Program-made: the position numbers and the translations under genes
In this document: positions 1 through 8,878 of the stretch, in pieces
Layout: each line of letters begins with the position of its first letter
How positions within the stretch are numbered: position 1 is the first letter of the stretch
From: Chitinophaga vietnamensis
Lineage (GTDB): Bacteria > Bacteroidota > Bacteroidia > Chitinophagales > Chitinophagaceae
DNA length: 64,000 bases
Assembly: GCF_902167635.1 (NCBI RefSeq)
Contig: NZ_CABHMS010000001.1
Location: 930,001 to 994,000, forward strand
Direction of reading: 5' to 3'
The notes under the pieces: generated by a model
What the model was told of the DNA's origin: nothing
Database searches by the model: none
Seen by the model: only the letters and a program-made list of their open reading frames with translations

Positions 1-463
1 CATTTTTTGTAACACCCAGGCGGCTGGCCAGGGGATAGGCCACTAGCGTATGTGTGGCAAACATGCTCGATACCAGCAGTGTGGCCATGAAATTGAAATG
101 CAGCACATAGGAACATACCAGAAAACCCATCACCAGCGGAATGAGGAAGGTGAAGGCGCCGAAAACCATGCTGCGGTAGCGGTTCTTGCGGAACTCTGTC
201 ATGTCCAGCTCGAGGCCGGCGAGGAACATGATATAGAGCAGGCCTGCTTTTCCAAACAGGTCTATGCTGCCTTTTTCTATGATCTTGAAGCCATGGTCGC
301 CGATCAGCATGCCGGCCAGTATCAGCCCGATAATGCTGGGAATACGGAACTTGCGCAGGATGATGGGCGCCAGCAAGATGATAAACAATACCAACGAAAA
401 AATAGGTACCGGATCTTTCAACGGCAAGCTGGTACTCATCAATAAAACCAATCTGTTCATCAT
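1..463 (-). CDS. Cation:proton antiporter, N-terminal part (runs off window)
   Basis: The N-terminal ~154 residues of a membrane protein, read on the minus strand and cut by the left edge. Translation by eye gives hydrophobic segments separated by RKFRIPSIIGLILAGMLIG, then GLLYIMFLAGLELDM. This pattern is typical of the CPA2 (KefB/NapA-like) monovalent cation:proton antiporters, which exchange Na+ or K+ for H+ across the inner membrane. Two ATG codons are adjacent (461-463 and 458-460); the first is chosen. The ion carried, and whether a regulatory C-terminal domain (RCK/TrkA-N) follows, cannot be seen. The gene is divergent from clpS with a 100 nt gap. Confidence 0.75.
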   Translation of the reverse strand, partial: MMNRLVLLMSTSLPLKDPVPIFSLVLFIILLAPIILRKFRIPSIIGLILAGMLIGDHGFKIIEKGSIDLFGKAGLLYIMFLAGLELDMTEFRKNRYRSMVFGAFTFLIPLVMGFLVCSYVLHFNFMATLLVSSMFATHTLVAYPLASRLGVTKN

Positions 464-538
464 AACCAATTTTTAAAAATTACAGAAAATCGTCCGATCT
501 CAGCTATCAAATATGGATAAATTAACGAATAATCCATG

Positions 539-546
539 TAATTTTG
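539..546 (+). promoter_or_regulatory. Putative -7 box upstream of clpS-aat
   Basis: TAATTTTG matches the Bacteroidota -7 consensus TAnnTTTG and lies 17 nt before the clpS start. A good -33 TTTG at the expected spacing is not obvious, so this is a moderate call. Confidence 0.4.
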
Positions 547-563
547 CATAAAGCTTTTTTTAA

Positions 564-872
564 ATGAGCGATCGTACAAGTACTGAGATAATTCCTGAGG
601 AATTGGAAGATGTGATGGTAGCGGAAGATGAGCAGTTTCCCTTCAGCCTGATCGTTTGGAATGATGAGGTAAATACGTTTGACTGGGTCATCGCATCGCT
701 CGTAGAGGTGTGTGGCCACTCCAATGAGCAGGCAGAGCAATGTGCCCTCATCATCCATTTCAATGGTAAATACGCCGTAAAGCATGGTGAGTACCTGAAG
801 TTGCGCCCGCTGTGCGAGGCATTGCTGGAGCGGGGCCTCAGCGCCACCATCGAGGAAATGGCCGGCAAGTAG
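564..872 (+). CDS. clpS: ATP-dependent Clp protease adaptor ClpS
   Basis: ClpS binds proteins with a destabilising N-terminal residue (Leu, Phe, Tyr, Trp) and hands them to ClpA-type unfoldases for degradation. The 102-residue length is usual for the family. An acidic, flexible N-terminus (1-25) is followed by the core LIVWNDEVNTFDWV. N33-D34 and H65 correspond to the residues that form the N-degron pocket in the characterised E. coli protein. The next gene, aat, starts 11 nt downstream, so the adaptor and the enzyme that creates its substrates are co-transcribed. The partner ClpA or ClpC is not in this window. Confidence 0.93.
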   Translation: MSDRTSTEIIPEELEDVMVAEDEQFPFSLIVWNDEVNTFDWVIASLVEVCGHSNEQAEQCALIIHFNGKYAVKHGEYLKLRPLCEALLERGLSATIEEMAGK

Positions 873-883
873 TTTCTTTCAAC

Positions 884-1522
884 ATGTCTGTTTTCCGTCT
901 TAATAAAAAACTGATCTTTCCTCCTGTGCAGCTATCGGAATCCGATGGTTTGCTGGCGGTAGGCGGCGATCTTTCCACCGAACGTCTTCTGCTGGCCTAT
1001 CAATCCGGTATCTTCCCCTGGTATGATGAACCGCCCATCCTGTGGTGGAGCCCTGATCCCCGTTTCGTACTTTTTCCCGAAAATCTCAAAGTGTCTGCCA
1101 GCATGAAACAGGTGCTGAGGCAGCAGCGTTTCCGTATCTCCTTCAATGAAGCCTTCCCGGCGGTAATCCGCCGCTGTAGCGAGATTCCGCGGGCCGGGCA
1201 AAGCGGCACCTGGATCACCAAAGAGATGCAGGAGGCCTATATACGCCTGCATCGCGAAGGCTATGCCATGTCGGTGGAATGCTGGGATGGCCCCCTGCTG
1301 GCCGGCGGCCTCTATGGCGTAAAAATTGGCCGCTTCTTTTTCGGCGAGTCCATGTTTGCGGATGTCAGCAATGCCTCCAAAGCCGCCTTCATCACGTTTG
1401 TACAAACCTTTGGCCACGAGCTCACCATGATCGATTGCCAGGTACATACCCATCATCTTGCATCGCTGGGGGCCAGCTTCATCACACGCGAAGAATTTCT
1501 ACAGCTACTGGATTTTTCGTAA
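884..1522 (+). CDS. aat: Leucyl/phenylalanyl-tRNA--protein transferase
   Basis: Cytosolic enzyme that transfers Leu or Phe from aminoacyl-tRNA to proteins starting with Arg or Lys, turning a secondary N-degron into a primary one read by ClpS. The family signature FPWYDEPPILWWSPDPR is near residues 40-55, and TYG-like GGLYGVKIG and FGESMF lie in the C-terminal GNAT-like fold. The start MSVFRLNKKLIFPP at 884 is preferred over an in-frame ATG at 812, because that one lies inside clpS and adds residues with no family resemblance. At 212 residues it is a normal-length bacterial Aat. Operon partner of clpS. Confidence 0.93.
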   Translation: MSVFRLNKKLIFPPVQLSESDGLLAVGGDLSTERLLLAYQSGIFPWYDEPPILWWSPDPRFVLFPENLKVSASMKQVLRQQRFRISFNEAFPAVIRRCSEIPRAGQSGTWITKEMQEAYIRLHREGYAMSVECWDGPLLAGGLYGVKIGRFFFGESMFADVSNASKAAFITFVQTFGHELTMIDCQVHTHHLASLGASFITREEFLQLLDFS

Positions 1523-1586
1523 CTTTTGGCCCTGCTGTAATTCCTCTTTTTCATTCAATTATTTACTGGCACTAAAAAATTAAACT

Positions 1587-2192
1587 ATGAAACGTACACT
1601 CCTGCTGTTGGCTGTTGTTGTGTGCTCGGCATTTCTTGTCCCCAAACAACCCACTGTTCGGGAAGACCGCAGCCTGCTCCTCTCGGAATTGAAAAACACC
1701 AAAGAGAACCTGCTCAAAACAGTGCAGGGGCTCAGCGACGCCCAACTGCAATACAAGCCCGCACCTGACCGCTGGTCAGTAATAGAATGTGTGGAGCACA
1801 TCACCCTGATCGAAAGATTTTTCCGCGAAGCGGAACAATCCATGATAAAGGAACCTGCCAACCCCGACAAAAAGAAAGACGTAAAGGTAACGGACGACTT
1901 TATCGTGAAGTCGGTAGAAGACCGCAGCCACAAACGCCAGGCGCCGGAATTTGGGCAGCCTAAAAATACTTTTGGCTCGCCATCCGCTACCATAGCGGCT
2001 TTCAGCGCACAGCGCGATTCCCTGATCGATTATGTTACTAACACCACGGATGATATGCGCAATCATCTCACCGACAAATCCCCTTTTGGCACTATCGATG
2101 CCTATCAACTGCTCCTGCTGGATGCCGCCCATACGGCCAGGCATACTAAACAAATGCAGGAAGTGAAGGCGGATAGCGGATTTCCTAAATAA
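1587..2192 (+). CDS. Exported DinB-like four-helix protein
   Basis: A 201-residue protein with an N-terminal hydrophobic signal (1-18) and a DinB_2-type body. The stretch PDRWSVIECVEHITLIE and the late HTARHTKQ carry the histidines that bind a metal in the DinB/YfiT superfamily. Family members are mostly uncharacterised metal-binding proteins; some are thiol transferases. The signal peptide places this one in the periplasm, and no specific substrate can be inferred. Its Lys-stop codons form the first bases of a long palindrome shared with the convergent mtaB gene. Confidence 0.7.
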   Translation: MKRTLLLLAVVVCSAFLVPKQPTVREDRSLLLSELKNTKENLLKTVQGLSDAQLQYKPAPDRWSVIECVEHITLIERFFREAEQSMIKEPANPDKKKDVKVTDDFIVKSVEDRSHKRQAPEFGQPKNTFGSPSATIAAFSAQRDSLIDYVTNTTDDMRNHLTDKSPFGTIDAYQLLLLDAAHTARHTKQMQEVKADSGFPK

Positions 2193-2270
2193 TTTATAGT
2201 ACAAAGGAGAAGGGCTTTTGTTGTGCACTGGCACAGCAAAAGCCCTTCTCCTTTGTACTATAAATTATTT
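2187..2270. repeat. 40-bp-arm palindrome between convergent stop codons
   Basis: Left arm 2187-2220 and right arm 2237-2270 are perfect reverse complements (34 bp). Six more inner positions pair with one G-T (2221-2226 with 2231-2236), leaving a 4-base loop. The left arm begins with the last sense codon and stop of the DinB-like gene; the right arm ends in the mtaB stop. It would work as a terminator in both directions, but its length is far beyond a normal terminator stem. Confidence 0.95.
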
Positions 2271-3546
2271 ATCTAAGTTCCCAGTCGATGATCTGATTGC
2301 TCCATTCTTCACGGAAAGGAGTGGTGATCTTGATGTAATTATCTGTATAGCCTTCCATCATACCATCTTTGTTGTGTGATTCAAACAATACTTTCCTGGT
2401 TTGATGAAGATGTTGTTCGGTGAAGAACTGCATCTTTTTATGGCTGAGGTTACGCAGCGCCTTGTTGCGCTCGTGGCGTACATTTACGGGCACTACCGGC
2501 TGAATATCCAGTGCCTGGGTATTGGCGCGTTCAGAATAGGTGAACACGTGCAGGTAGGATATATCCAGCTGATGAAGGAAGTCGTAAGTATCGCGGAAAT
2601 GTTCATCGCTTTCGGAGGGGAAGCCTACGATCACATCCACGCCGATGGCGCAATGCGGCATGAACTGTTTGATGAGCGCTACTTTTTCGGCATAGAGCTC
2701 GCGGCGGTAGCGGCGGCGCATCAGGCCGAGAATATGATTGCTGCCGCTTTGCAGCGGAATATGGAAATGCGGCATGAACTTGCGGCTGTTGGCTACAAAT
2801 TCGATGATCTCATTGCTCAGCAGGTTCGGCTCTATTGAAGAGATGCGGTAACGCTGGATACCTTCCACCTGGTCGAGCGCCTGTACCAGTTCATAAAAAG
2901 TTTCTTCTCTTTTTTTGCCGCCTTCGAAGCCTTTACCGAAATCGCCCAGGTTTACGCCGGTGAGTACGATCTCTTTCACGCCGCTGGCAGCAAGGGTTTC
3001 CGCGTTTTTAATCACGTTGGTGATACTATCGCTGCGGCTTTTGCCACGAGCCATCGGGATGGTGCAGAAAGCGCAGTTATAGTCACAGCCGTCCTGCACC
3101 TTCAGGAAGGTACGGGTGCGGTCGTTGATAGAGTAGGAAGAATGGAAGGAGTTTACTTCCTCGATATCGCAGGAACATATTTTAGTGCTGTCGCCTTTGG
3201 TGAGCGTTTTCAGGTGTTCGGCGATATTGAATTTTTCAGCGGCGCCCAGTACGAGGTCAACTCCTTCGATGGAGGCGATCTCCTGGGGTTTGAGCTGGGC
3301 GTAGCATCCGGTGATCACGACCATGCTTTCGGGCGCGCGGCGCTGTATGCGCCGTACCAGCTGCCGGCATTCCTTGTCGGCATTGTCTGTTACCGAGCAG
3401 GTATTGATCACATATACATCTGCGGTGTTGTCGAAATCTGTTTTCACAAAACCATCCTGTTCCAGCAACCTGCTTAAAGTGGAGGTTTCTGAAAAGTTCA
3501 GCTTACAGCCGAGTGTATGAAATGCTACTGTTTTTACTTGTTCCAT
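2269..3546 (-). CDS. mtaB: tRNA N6-threonylcarbamoyladenosine (t6A37) methylthiotransferase MtaB
   Basis: Radical-SAM methylthiotransferase that adds a methylthio group to t6A37 of ANN-decoding tRNAs. The UPF0004 N-terminal domain has cluster cysteines C14, C50 and C81. The radical-SAM motif CDYNCAFC gives C154, C158 and C161. A TRAM-like C-terminal end follows. The order and the GCKLNF start match MtaB rather than MiaB or RimO. The start at 3546 (MEQVKTVAFHTLGCK) is chosen because an earlier ATG at 3567 adds seven residues that relatives lack. 425 residues, a normal length. Confidence 0.9.
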   Translation of the reverse strand: MEQVKTVAFHTLGCKLNFSETSTLSRLLEQDGFVKTDFDNTADVYVINTCSVTDNADKECRQLVRRIQRRAPESMVVITGCYAQLKPQEIASIEGVDLVLGAAEKFNIAEHLKTLTKGDSTKICSCDIEEVNSFHSSYSINDRTRTFLKVQDGCDYNCAFCTIPMARGKSRSDSITNVIKNAETLAASGVKEIVLTGVNLGDFGKGFEGGKKREETFYELVQALDQVEGIQRYRISSIEPNLLSNEIIEFVANSRKFMPHFHIPLQSGSNHILGLMRRRYRRELYAEKVALIKQFMPHCAIGVDVIVGFPSESDEHFRDTYDFLHQLDISYLHVFTYSERANTQALDIQPVVPVNVRHERNKALRNLSHKKMQFFTEQHLHQTRKVLFESHNKDGMMEGYTDNYIKITTPFREEWSNQIIDWELR

Positions 3547-3628
3547 AAAGGAGGGCAAAGGTAGCAACTTTTTATGTCATAGACAGGTCAGGAATTTTAA
3601 CTATTTTACGCTGCGCTTTTAATTGATT

Positions 3629-4066
3629 ATGAAATCTCTGCAGAAATACCTTCCAGTTGGATTGTTGGCCTTGTTACTGGTGGCCGGATGGCACCAGCAT
3701 TGGTGGAAAAGTAATATACCTGGCGCCGGCGACCGGCCGTCGATGACCCGGGTGCCGCGTCCAACGGCCGCCCAGGCAGGTGATATCCTCAACCGCCACG
3801 CACATCTTGAATATACGAAACATGCCAGGTGTCGGATGGAATGCCGTCATGTGACTGAAGCCGAAGTGGGAGAGATCCTGAGCGACGGTAAAGTGAACAT
3901 GGAGAAGTCCAATCCCAACGATCATCCCTGCCCAACGTATGCCCTGGAGGGATATTCCCATGAAGGGCAGCACCTGCGGATTGTTTTCGCACCTTGCGAT
4001 GATAGTAATACGCGGGTGATTACCTGCATCGACCTGGATAAGGACTGGTCTTGCAGTTGTGAATAA
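3629..4066 (+). CDS. DUF4258 domain protein with N-terminal membrane anchor
   Basis: A 145-residue protein. Residues 6-20 form one hydrophobic segment (signal or anchor), followed by a Pro/Thr-rich linker. The body LEYTKHARCRMECRHVTEAEV, later PTYALEGYSHEGQHLRIVFAPC and a Cys-rich end (CSCE), matches DUF4258. This small alpha/beta fold is related to RelE/BrnT-like toxins, but the anchored form has no known toxin role. No antitoxin partner lies beside it, so a toxin call is not supported. ATG at 3629 is used; an in-frame TTG lies two codons before it. Confidence 0.6.
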   Translation: MKSLQKYLPVGLLALLLVAGWHQHWWKSNIPGAGDRPSMTRVPRPTAAQAGDILNRHAHLEYTKHARCRMECRHVTEAEVGEILSDGKVNMEKSNPNDHPCPTYALEGYSHEGQHLRIVFAPCDDSNTRVITCIDLDKDWSCSCE

Positions 4067-4080
4067 TTTCGACCCTGCAA

Positions 4081-4106
4081 TTCATAATTCGTAATTCGTA
4101 ATTATT
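4081..4106. repeat. Single arm of the AATTACG repeat family
   Basis: ATAATTCGTAATTCGTAATT is two to three tandem copies of the 7-nt unit CGTAATT. It is the same sequence as one arm of the palindrome at 32811-32896, but here no second arm is present. It lies 15 nt after the stop of the DUF4258 gene. Confidence 0.8.
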
Positions 4107-4149
4107 GTTGTAGTTTTCGGCCTTAATTCATCACTCTCAAGGGGCGTTT

Positions 4150-4917
4150 ATGAAATTTCTTTTGAAACTGTTGCGTGTTATTTATGTAGTATACGCCGCC
4201 ATTATCTTCTTAGGGATCATGTTCCTGATACTGCCGCCGATATTCCTGGCGTCCTTGCTGGGAAAGGAAAAGGGCGGAAATATCATTTTCTATTTTCTCC
4301 GTTTCTGGGCACATGCCTGGTTTCCGCTGGTAGGCATGCGCGTATCGCGTGAATATCTTTGTGAGAAAGATAAAGAGCCGTGTATCTACGTGGTGAATCA
4401 CCGCTCTTACCTGGATGCCGCCATCGCGGTGAAAGTGATGCGCCTGCCTTTCAGGCCGCTGGGCAAAGTGGAAATGTCTAAAATTCCCTTCTTCGGTTTT
4501 ATTTACAGAAATTCTGTTGTGCCGGTAGACCGCTCCAATGCGCCTGCCCGCGCCCGCAGCGTACGTGAGATGATGACCGCTCTCAAAGCAGGCATCTCCA
4601 TCCTCATGTTCCCCGAAGGCACCACCAATGAAACCAATCAGCCGCTGAGGCCCTTCCACAACGGGGCTTTCCGCATGGCCATCGAAATGCAGATACCCAT
4701 CAAACCCGTACTGTACATCGATGCCGGCGACCGGCTGCCGCATACTGGCCCCATGCATTTGAATCCCGGTAAATGCCGCGTCGTGTTCCTGCCCACCATC
4801 CCTGTGTCGGGGCTGACCCTCGATGATATCAATACCCTGAAAGAACAGGTATATGAGGTAATGGAAAGCACCCTGCGCAAATACCGGCATTATCCAACCT
4901 TGCAGCAAGTAGGATGA
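4150..4917 (+). CDS. plsC: 1-acyl-sn-glycerol-3-phosphate acyltransferase (PlsC family)
   Basis: Transfers a fatty acyl chain to lysophosphatidic acid to make phosphatidic acid at the inner membrane. A hydrophobic N-terminal segment (residues 5-37) is followed by the catalytic HX4D motif NHRSYLD (H84, D89). The glycerol-phosphate-binding block is FPEGTTN near residue 156, and a further conserved block IPIKPVLYI follows. 255 residues is usual. It overlaps priA by four bases (ATGA), so the two are translationally coupled although their functions are unrelated. Confidence 0.88.
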   Translation: MKFLLKLLRVIYVVYAAIIFLGIMFLILPPIFLASLLGKEKGGNIIFYFLRFWAHAWFPLVGMRVSREYLCEKDKEPCIYVVNHRSYLDAAIAVKVMRLPFRPLGKVEMSKIPFFGFIYRNSVVPVDRSNAPARARSVREMMTALKAGISILMFPEGTTNETNQPLRPFHNGAFRMAIEMQIPIKPVLYIDAGDRLPHTGPMHLNPGKCRVVFLPTIPVSGLTLDDINTLKEQVYEVMESTLRKYRHYPTLQQVG

Positions 4918-7358
4918 AATACGCAGATGTAATACTGCCATTGGCTTTACCTAAAAATTATACTTATGCCGTTCCCGAAAAAATGGAGGCCATCCTCCAG
5001 GTAGGGAGCCGTGTGGCCGTACAGCTGGGCAAACAAAAGAAATATGCCGGCATCGTAAAGGCCATCCATGAACAGGCGCCGCCAGACTATAAAACCAAGC
5101 CGCTGCTGGATATGCTCGACAAAGAGCCTGTCGTATATCCGACACAGTTAGCCTTCTGGAACTGGATCGCCAGCTACTATATGTGCAGTGAGGGAGAAGT
5201 GCTCAACGCCGCATTGCCCGCACATCTCAAACTATCCAGCGAAACACTGCTGCTCTTCAACGACGCCTACGGCGAAGATTTCTCCGCCCTCGACGATGAT
5301 GAATACCTGATCGCAGAAGCATTGCTCATCCGCAAAGAGCTGCGCATAGACGAAGTACAACTCATCCTCGATAAATCAGAAGTATATACCGTCATCAAAA
5401 AACTCATCGAGAAAAAAGTTTGCCTGGTATACGAAGAGCTGAAAGAAGTTTATAAAGAGAAGAAAGAAAACTACGTACTGCTCCACCCTGCCTATCATGA
5501 AGAAGAGCAGCTGGCGGCGCTTTTCAACGATATGGGCCGCGCTCCCAAACAAATGGAATTGCTGCTCGCTTATCTTCACCTGCAAAAAACGCAGGGAGAA
5601 GTACTGCAAAATGAACTGCTGAAAAAATCCGGCGCTACCACCGCGCAACTCAAAGGGCTGATCGATAAAAATGTATTGTTCATTGAGAAACGCAGGGTAG
5701 ACCGTATCCAGAACAGCAAGGTAGATACGCAGATCGATTTCGAGTTGAGCCCGGCCCAGGAAACCGCGCTGGCAGCGGTACGCAGCCATTTTAAAGAAAA
5801 GCAGGTATCCCTGCTCCACGGCGTTACCTCCAGCGGTAAAACACAGGTATACGTGAAGCTGATGGAAGAATGCCTTGCCAGTGGTAAACAAGTGCTGTAC
5901 CTGTTGCCCGAGATCGCGCTCACCGCGCAGATCATCCGGCGCTTACAAAAACATTTCGGCAAAAGCATCGGCATCTATCACTCCCGCTTCAATAATAATG
6001 AACGTGTGGAGATATGGAACAAGGTCAAGAACGGCGAGCTGCAAATATTGCTGGGCGCGCGTTCCAGCCTGTTGTTGCCTTTCCGCGACCTCGGCCTCAT
6101 CATCCTCGATGAAGAGCATGATGCCTCTTACAAACAGCATGATCCGGCGCCCCGCTATCATGCGCGCGATGCCGCTATCTATTATGCCGGCCTCTTCAAA
6201 GCCAAGGTGCTGCTGGGTTCTGCCACACCCTCGCTGGAGTCCTACTTCAATGCGCAGCAAGGTAAATACGGCCTGGTAGAACTAAAAGAACGTTTTGGCG
6301 GCATCGAAATGCCGGCCATCGAAATAGTGGATGTGAAGAAAGAAACCGCCGAAAAGACCATGGACGGCAACTTCACACAAGCCTTGAAAGATGCGATTAC
6401 ACAAAGCATCGCGGAAGAGAAACAGGTGATCCTCTTCCAGAACAGGCGCGGCTATGCACCTTTCATGATGTGCACCACCTGCGGCTGGATACCGCATTGC
6501 AAACAATGTGATGTATCGCTCACTTATCATCGTAACCAGGACAAGCTCCATTGCCACTATTGCGGCACGCGTTATCCTTATGTGTATACCTGCGCCGCCT
6601 GCGGGAGCCAGTCGCTCGTACCGAAAAGTTTCGGTACTGAAAAGATCGAAGACGACCTGCAACAGGCTTTCCCGGAAGCGCGCATCGCCCGTATGGACGT
6701 GGACGCCGTGAGGAATAAGGATAGTCACAATAAAATGATCAAACTCCTCGAAGAAAGAGGGATCGATATTTTAGTAGGCACGCAGATGGTGGTAAAAGGC
6801 CTCGACTTCGAAAACGTGAACCTGGTGGGCATCCTCAGCGCTGATAGTCTCCTGAGCTACCCCGATTTCCGTGTGAACGAGCGTGCCTTTCAGCTGATGG
6901 AGCAGGTAAGCGGCCGTGCCGGCCGTAAACACGGCAAGGGCAAAGTATTAGTACAGGCCAGCAACACGCGTCATCCGATATTGCACTATGTGACCGAACA
7001 CGATTACAAAGCTATGTATGATGCCGAGATCGCAGAGCGGCAACAGTTCGGCTATCCGCCATTTTACCGCCTGTTGAAGATCACGCTCCGTCACAAGAAC
7101 CAGCAGATCGTAGACCAGGCCGCGCAGATATTAGCCAGCTGGCTGCAACCACATCTCGGCCCTCAGCTGGTAGGGCCCGCCGCCCCGCTCGTAGCCAGGG
7201 TGCGCAACAACTACCTTCAGGAAATGCTGATCAAACTCCCCCGCGAAACCCGCGTGATCGCGCATACCAAACAAGTGCTCCGCGAATACTTTATACAACT
7301 GCTCGCAGAAAAACGCTTCCGCTCCGTAACAATTGTGCCAGACGTAGACTGCATGTAA
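4914..7358 (+). CDS. priA: Primosomal protein N' (replication restart helicase PriA)
   Basis: Superfamily 2 DNA helicase that recognises stalled forks and reloads the replicative helicase. The N-terminal 3'-end-binding domain starts MKYADVILPLALPKNYTYAVP. Walker A GVTSSGKT is near residue 303 and the Walker B box DEEHD near 399. The zinc-binding insert with CTTCGWIPHCKQC and CHYCG...CAAC spans about 519-568. The helicase C-half includes VGTQMVVKGLDF and QVSGRAGR. At 814 residues it is longer than the ~730 of E. coli, as is common in Bacteroidota, with an expanded middle. It starts within the plsC stop codon. Confidence 0.95.
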   Translation: MKYADVILPLALPKNYTYAVPEKMEAILQVGSRVAVQLGKQKKYAGIVKAIHEQAPPDYKTKPLLDMLDKEPVVYPTQLAFWNWIASYYMCSEGEVLNAALPAHLKLSSETLLLFNDAYGEDFSALDDDEYLIAEALLIRKELRIDEVQLILDKSEVYTVIKKLIEKKVCLVYEELKEVYKEKKENYVLLHPAYHEEEQLAALFNDMGRAPKQMELLLAYLHLQKTQGEVLQNELLKKSGATTAQLKGLIDKNVLFIEKRRVDRIQNSKVDTQIDFELSPAQETALAAVRSHFKEKQVSLLHGVTSSGKTQVYVKLMEECLASGKQVLYLLPEIALTAQIIRRLQKHFGKSIGIYHSRFNNNERVEIWNKVKNGELQILLGARSSLLLPFRDLGLIILDEEHDASYKQHDPAPRYHARDAAIYYAGLFKAKVLLGSATPSLESYFNAQQGKYGLVELKERFGGIEMPAIEIVDVKKETAEKTMDGNFTQALKDAITQSIAEEKQVILFQNRRGYAPFMMCTTCGWIPHCKQCDVSLTYHRNQDKLHCHYCGTRYPYVYTCAACGSQSLVPKSFGTEKIEDDLQQAFPEARIARMDVDAVRNKDSHNKMIKLLEERGIDILVGTQMVVKGLDFENVNLVGILSADSLLSYPDFRVNERAFQLMEQVSGRAGRKHGKGKVLVQASNTRHPILHYVTEHDYKAMYDAEIAERQQFGYPPFYRLLKITLRHKNQQIVDQAAQILASWLQPHLGPQLVGPAAPLVARVRNNYLQEMLIKLPRETRVIAHTKQVLREYFIQLLAEKRFRSVTIVPDVDCM

Positions 7359-7360
7359 TA

Positions 7361-7506
7361 TTTAGGGATTTAGGGATTTTCGGATTTATGAATTTAATTG
7401 GAGCGGAGATGATATTGTTTATCTCCGCTCCAATTAAATTCATAAATCCGTAAATCCGTAAATCCGTAAATTCATAAATCCGTAAATCCATAAATCCGTA
7501 AATTCT
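7361..7506. repeat. Family A palindrome with tandem 8-nt units (AAATCCGT)
   Basis: The inner arms 7381-7410 and 7421-7450 are perfect (30 bp, 10-base loop). Outside them pairing continues to 7361/7470 with three mismatches. The right side then goes on as a tandem array of about eight units of AAATCCGT and variants (AAATTCAT, AAATCCAT) to 7506. The element starts two bases after the priA stop codon. No protein-coding potential is seen in it. Confidence 0.93.
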
Positions 7507-7604
7507 GCGGGGGCGCCGCAGTGAAATATCCTATCTTAAATGATCATCTCCACGTTATTATATGATCACCCGCTCATTGTTCACCTTTTTTAATTGCAAA
7601 TTCC

Positions 7605-8813
7605 ATGAGAGTAAAACCTATTTCGTTCCACGTTGGCGCGTTACTGTTAGTCGCCATGAGTTCCTGTACAAAAGATGTAAAAGATAAAGCGGCCCTTGAT
7701 CCGCTGAATGCGTCTAAAAGCGCCATCACAGCCCAGGCGGCCGCTACTTATAACCTGATATGGTCTGATGAATTTAATGGTACCAGTGTTGACGGCAACA
7801 AGTGGCAGTTTGAGACCGGCCCCGGTGTTAATAATGAGAAAGAATATTACCAGGCGGCCAATGCTACGGTAAGCAATGGTAACCTGGTGATCACCGCAAA
7901 GAAAGAATCAGTGAATGGCTGGCCGTATACTTCGGCGCGCCTCAATACTGCCGGGCGTTTCACCACCACTTACGGACGTATAGAAGCGCGCATCAAACTA
8001 CCTTCGTTCCAGGGCCAGTGGCCTGCATTCTGGATGCTGGGTAACAATATCGGTTCCGTTGGATGGCCCAAATGCGGCGAGATCGATATTATGGAACAGG
8101 TGAATACCAGCAACACTATCTATGGCACTATCCACTGGGATGTGAATGGACACGTGTCTTACGGTGGCAATATGGCATCTACCCCCACTGATTATCACGT
8201 GTATGCGGTAGAGTGGGACCCCAGCTCTATCCGTTGGTATGTGGATGGTACGCAATATCTCACTGCCAATATTTTAAATAATATCAACAATACAGGCGCT
8301 TTCCATAATCCTTTCTTCATTATCCTGAACCTCGCTGTGGCAGGGGATTTCCCGGGACAAACGGTAGACGAGAGCAAGCTGCCCGCCAGCATGTATGTGG
8401 ATTATGTGCGTGTATATTCCATTACGCCAGGCAGCAGTGCGCCGATTGGTTCCACGATCACACTGAAAGGATTTAATAACGCTTATGTAAGCAGCGAGAA
8501 CGGCACACAACCCATGACTTGCAACCGCGCTACTGCCCAGGCATGGGAACAGTTTTATGTGGAAGATGCCGGCGGCGGCAAGATCGCATTGAAGAGCATG
8601 GGCAAGTACGTATCATCTGAAAACGGTGTGAACCCGATTACCTGCAATCGTACAACAGTAGGGGATTGGGAGAAGTTCGACTGGGTGGTGAATGCAGATG
8701 GTACTATTGCGCTGCACGGCAACAATGGCCGTTATGTATCGTGTGAGAATGGTACACAGGCCATGACCTGCAACCGTACGGCTATTTCAGGTTGGGAATC
8801 GTTCCATTATTGA
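7605..8813 (+). CDS. Glycoside hydrolase family 16 lipoprotein with C-terminal beta-trefoil
   Basis: Endo-beta-glucanase-like enzyme, probably acting on beta-1,3 or mixed-linked glucans. The lipoprotein signal ends at C21 (MSSC). The GH16 jelly-roll covers about residues 50-272, with the catalytic motif GEIDIMEQ: E159 is the expected nucleophile, D161 the helper and E164 the acid/base. Residues ~283-402 hold three similar lobes, each with YVSSENG or YVSCENG, then MTCNR or ITCNR and W-E-x-F. This looks like a complete fascin-like or CBM13-type beta-trefoil, likely for carbohydrate binding. It stands alone with its own terminator, so the exact glucan is not shown by context. Confidence 0.88.
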   Translation: MRVKPISFHVGALLLVAMSSCTKDVKDKAALDPLNASKSAITAQAAATYNLIWSDEFNGTSVDGNKWQFETGPGVNNEKEYYQAANATVSNGNLVITAKKESVNGWPYTSARLNTAGRFTTTYGRIEARIKLPSFQGQWPAFWMLGNNIGSVGWPKCGEIDIMEQVNTSNTIYGTIHWDVNGHVSYGGNMASTPTDYHVYAVEWDPSSIRWYVDGTQYLTANILNNINNTGAFHNPFFIILNLAVAGDFPGQTVDESKLPASMYVDYVRVYSITPGSSAPIGSTITLKGFNNAYVSSENGTQPMTCNRATAQAWEQFYVEDAGGGKIALKSMGKYVSSENGVNPITCNRTTVGDWEKFDWVVNADGTIALHGNNGRYVSCENGTQAMTCNRTAISGWESFHY

Positions 8814-8838
8814 CAACATATTATCTTCGGGTGATCAG

Positions 8839-8878
8839 TGGCCGGCTGTTTTTGCAGCCGGCCATCTTTTTATTTTTT
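8839..8878 (+). terminator. Rho-independent terminator after the GH16 gene
   Basis: A 10-bp GC-rich stem (TGGCCGGCTG at 8839-8848 with CAGCCGGCCA at 8855-8864) is followed by a T-rich run at 8866-8878. The run overlaps the stop codon region of the convergent gene. Confidence 0.85.

Noticed and set aside
50-476. Plus-strand open frames at the left edge
   Set aside because: The minus strand encodes a clear antiporter N-terminus over the same bases; the plus frames are its shadows with unnatural composition (many His and Gln).
3629-4066. DUF4258 protein as a toxin of a toxin-antitoxin pair
   Set aside because: It carries a membrane anchor and has no small partner gene on either side.
7441-7506. 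Tandem 8-nt repeats as a possible CRISPR array
   Set aside because: Units are only 8 nt, contiguous and without spacers; no cas genes are present.
8839-8864. Counting the GH16 terminator, 18978, 46294, 49380 and 52245 hairpins among the unusual palindromes
   Set aside because: They have short GC-rich stems with T-runs, as normal intrinsic terminators do, and no tandem units.
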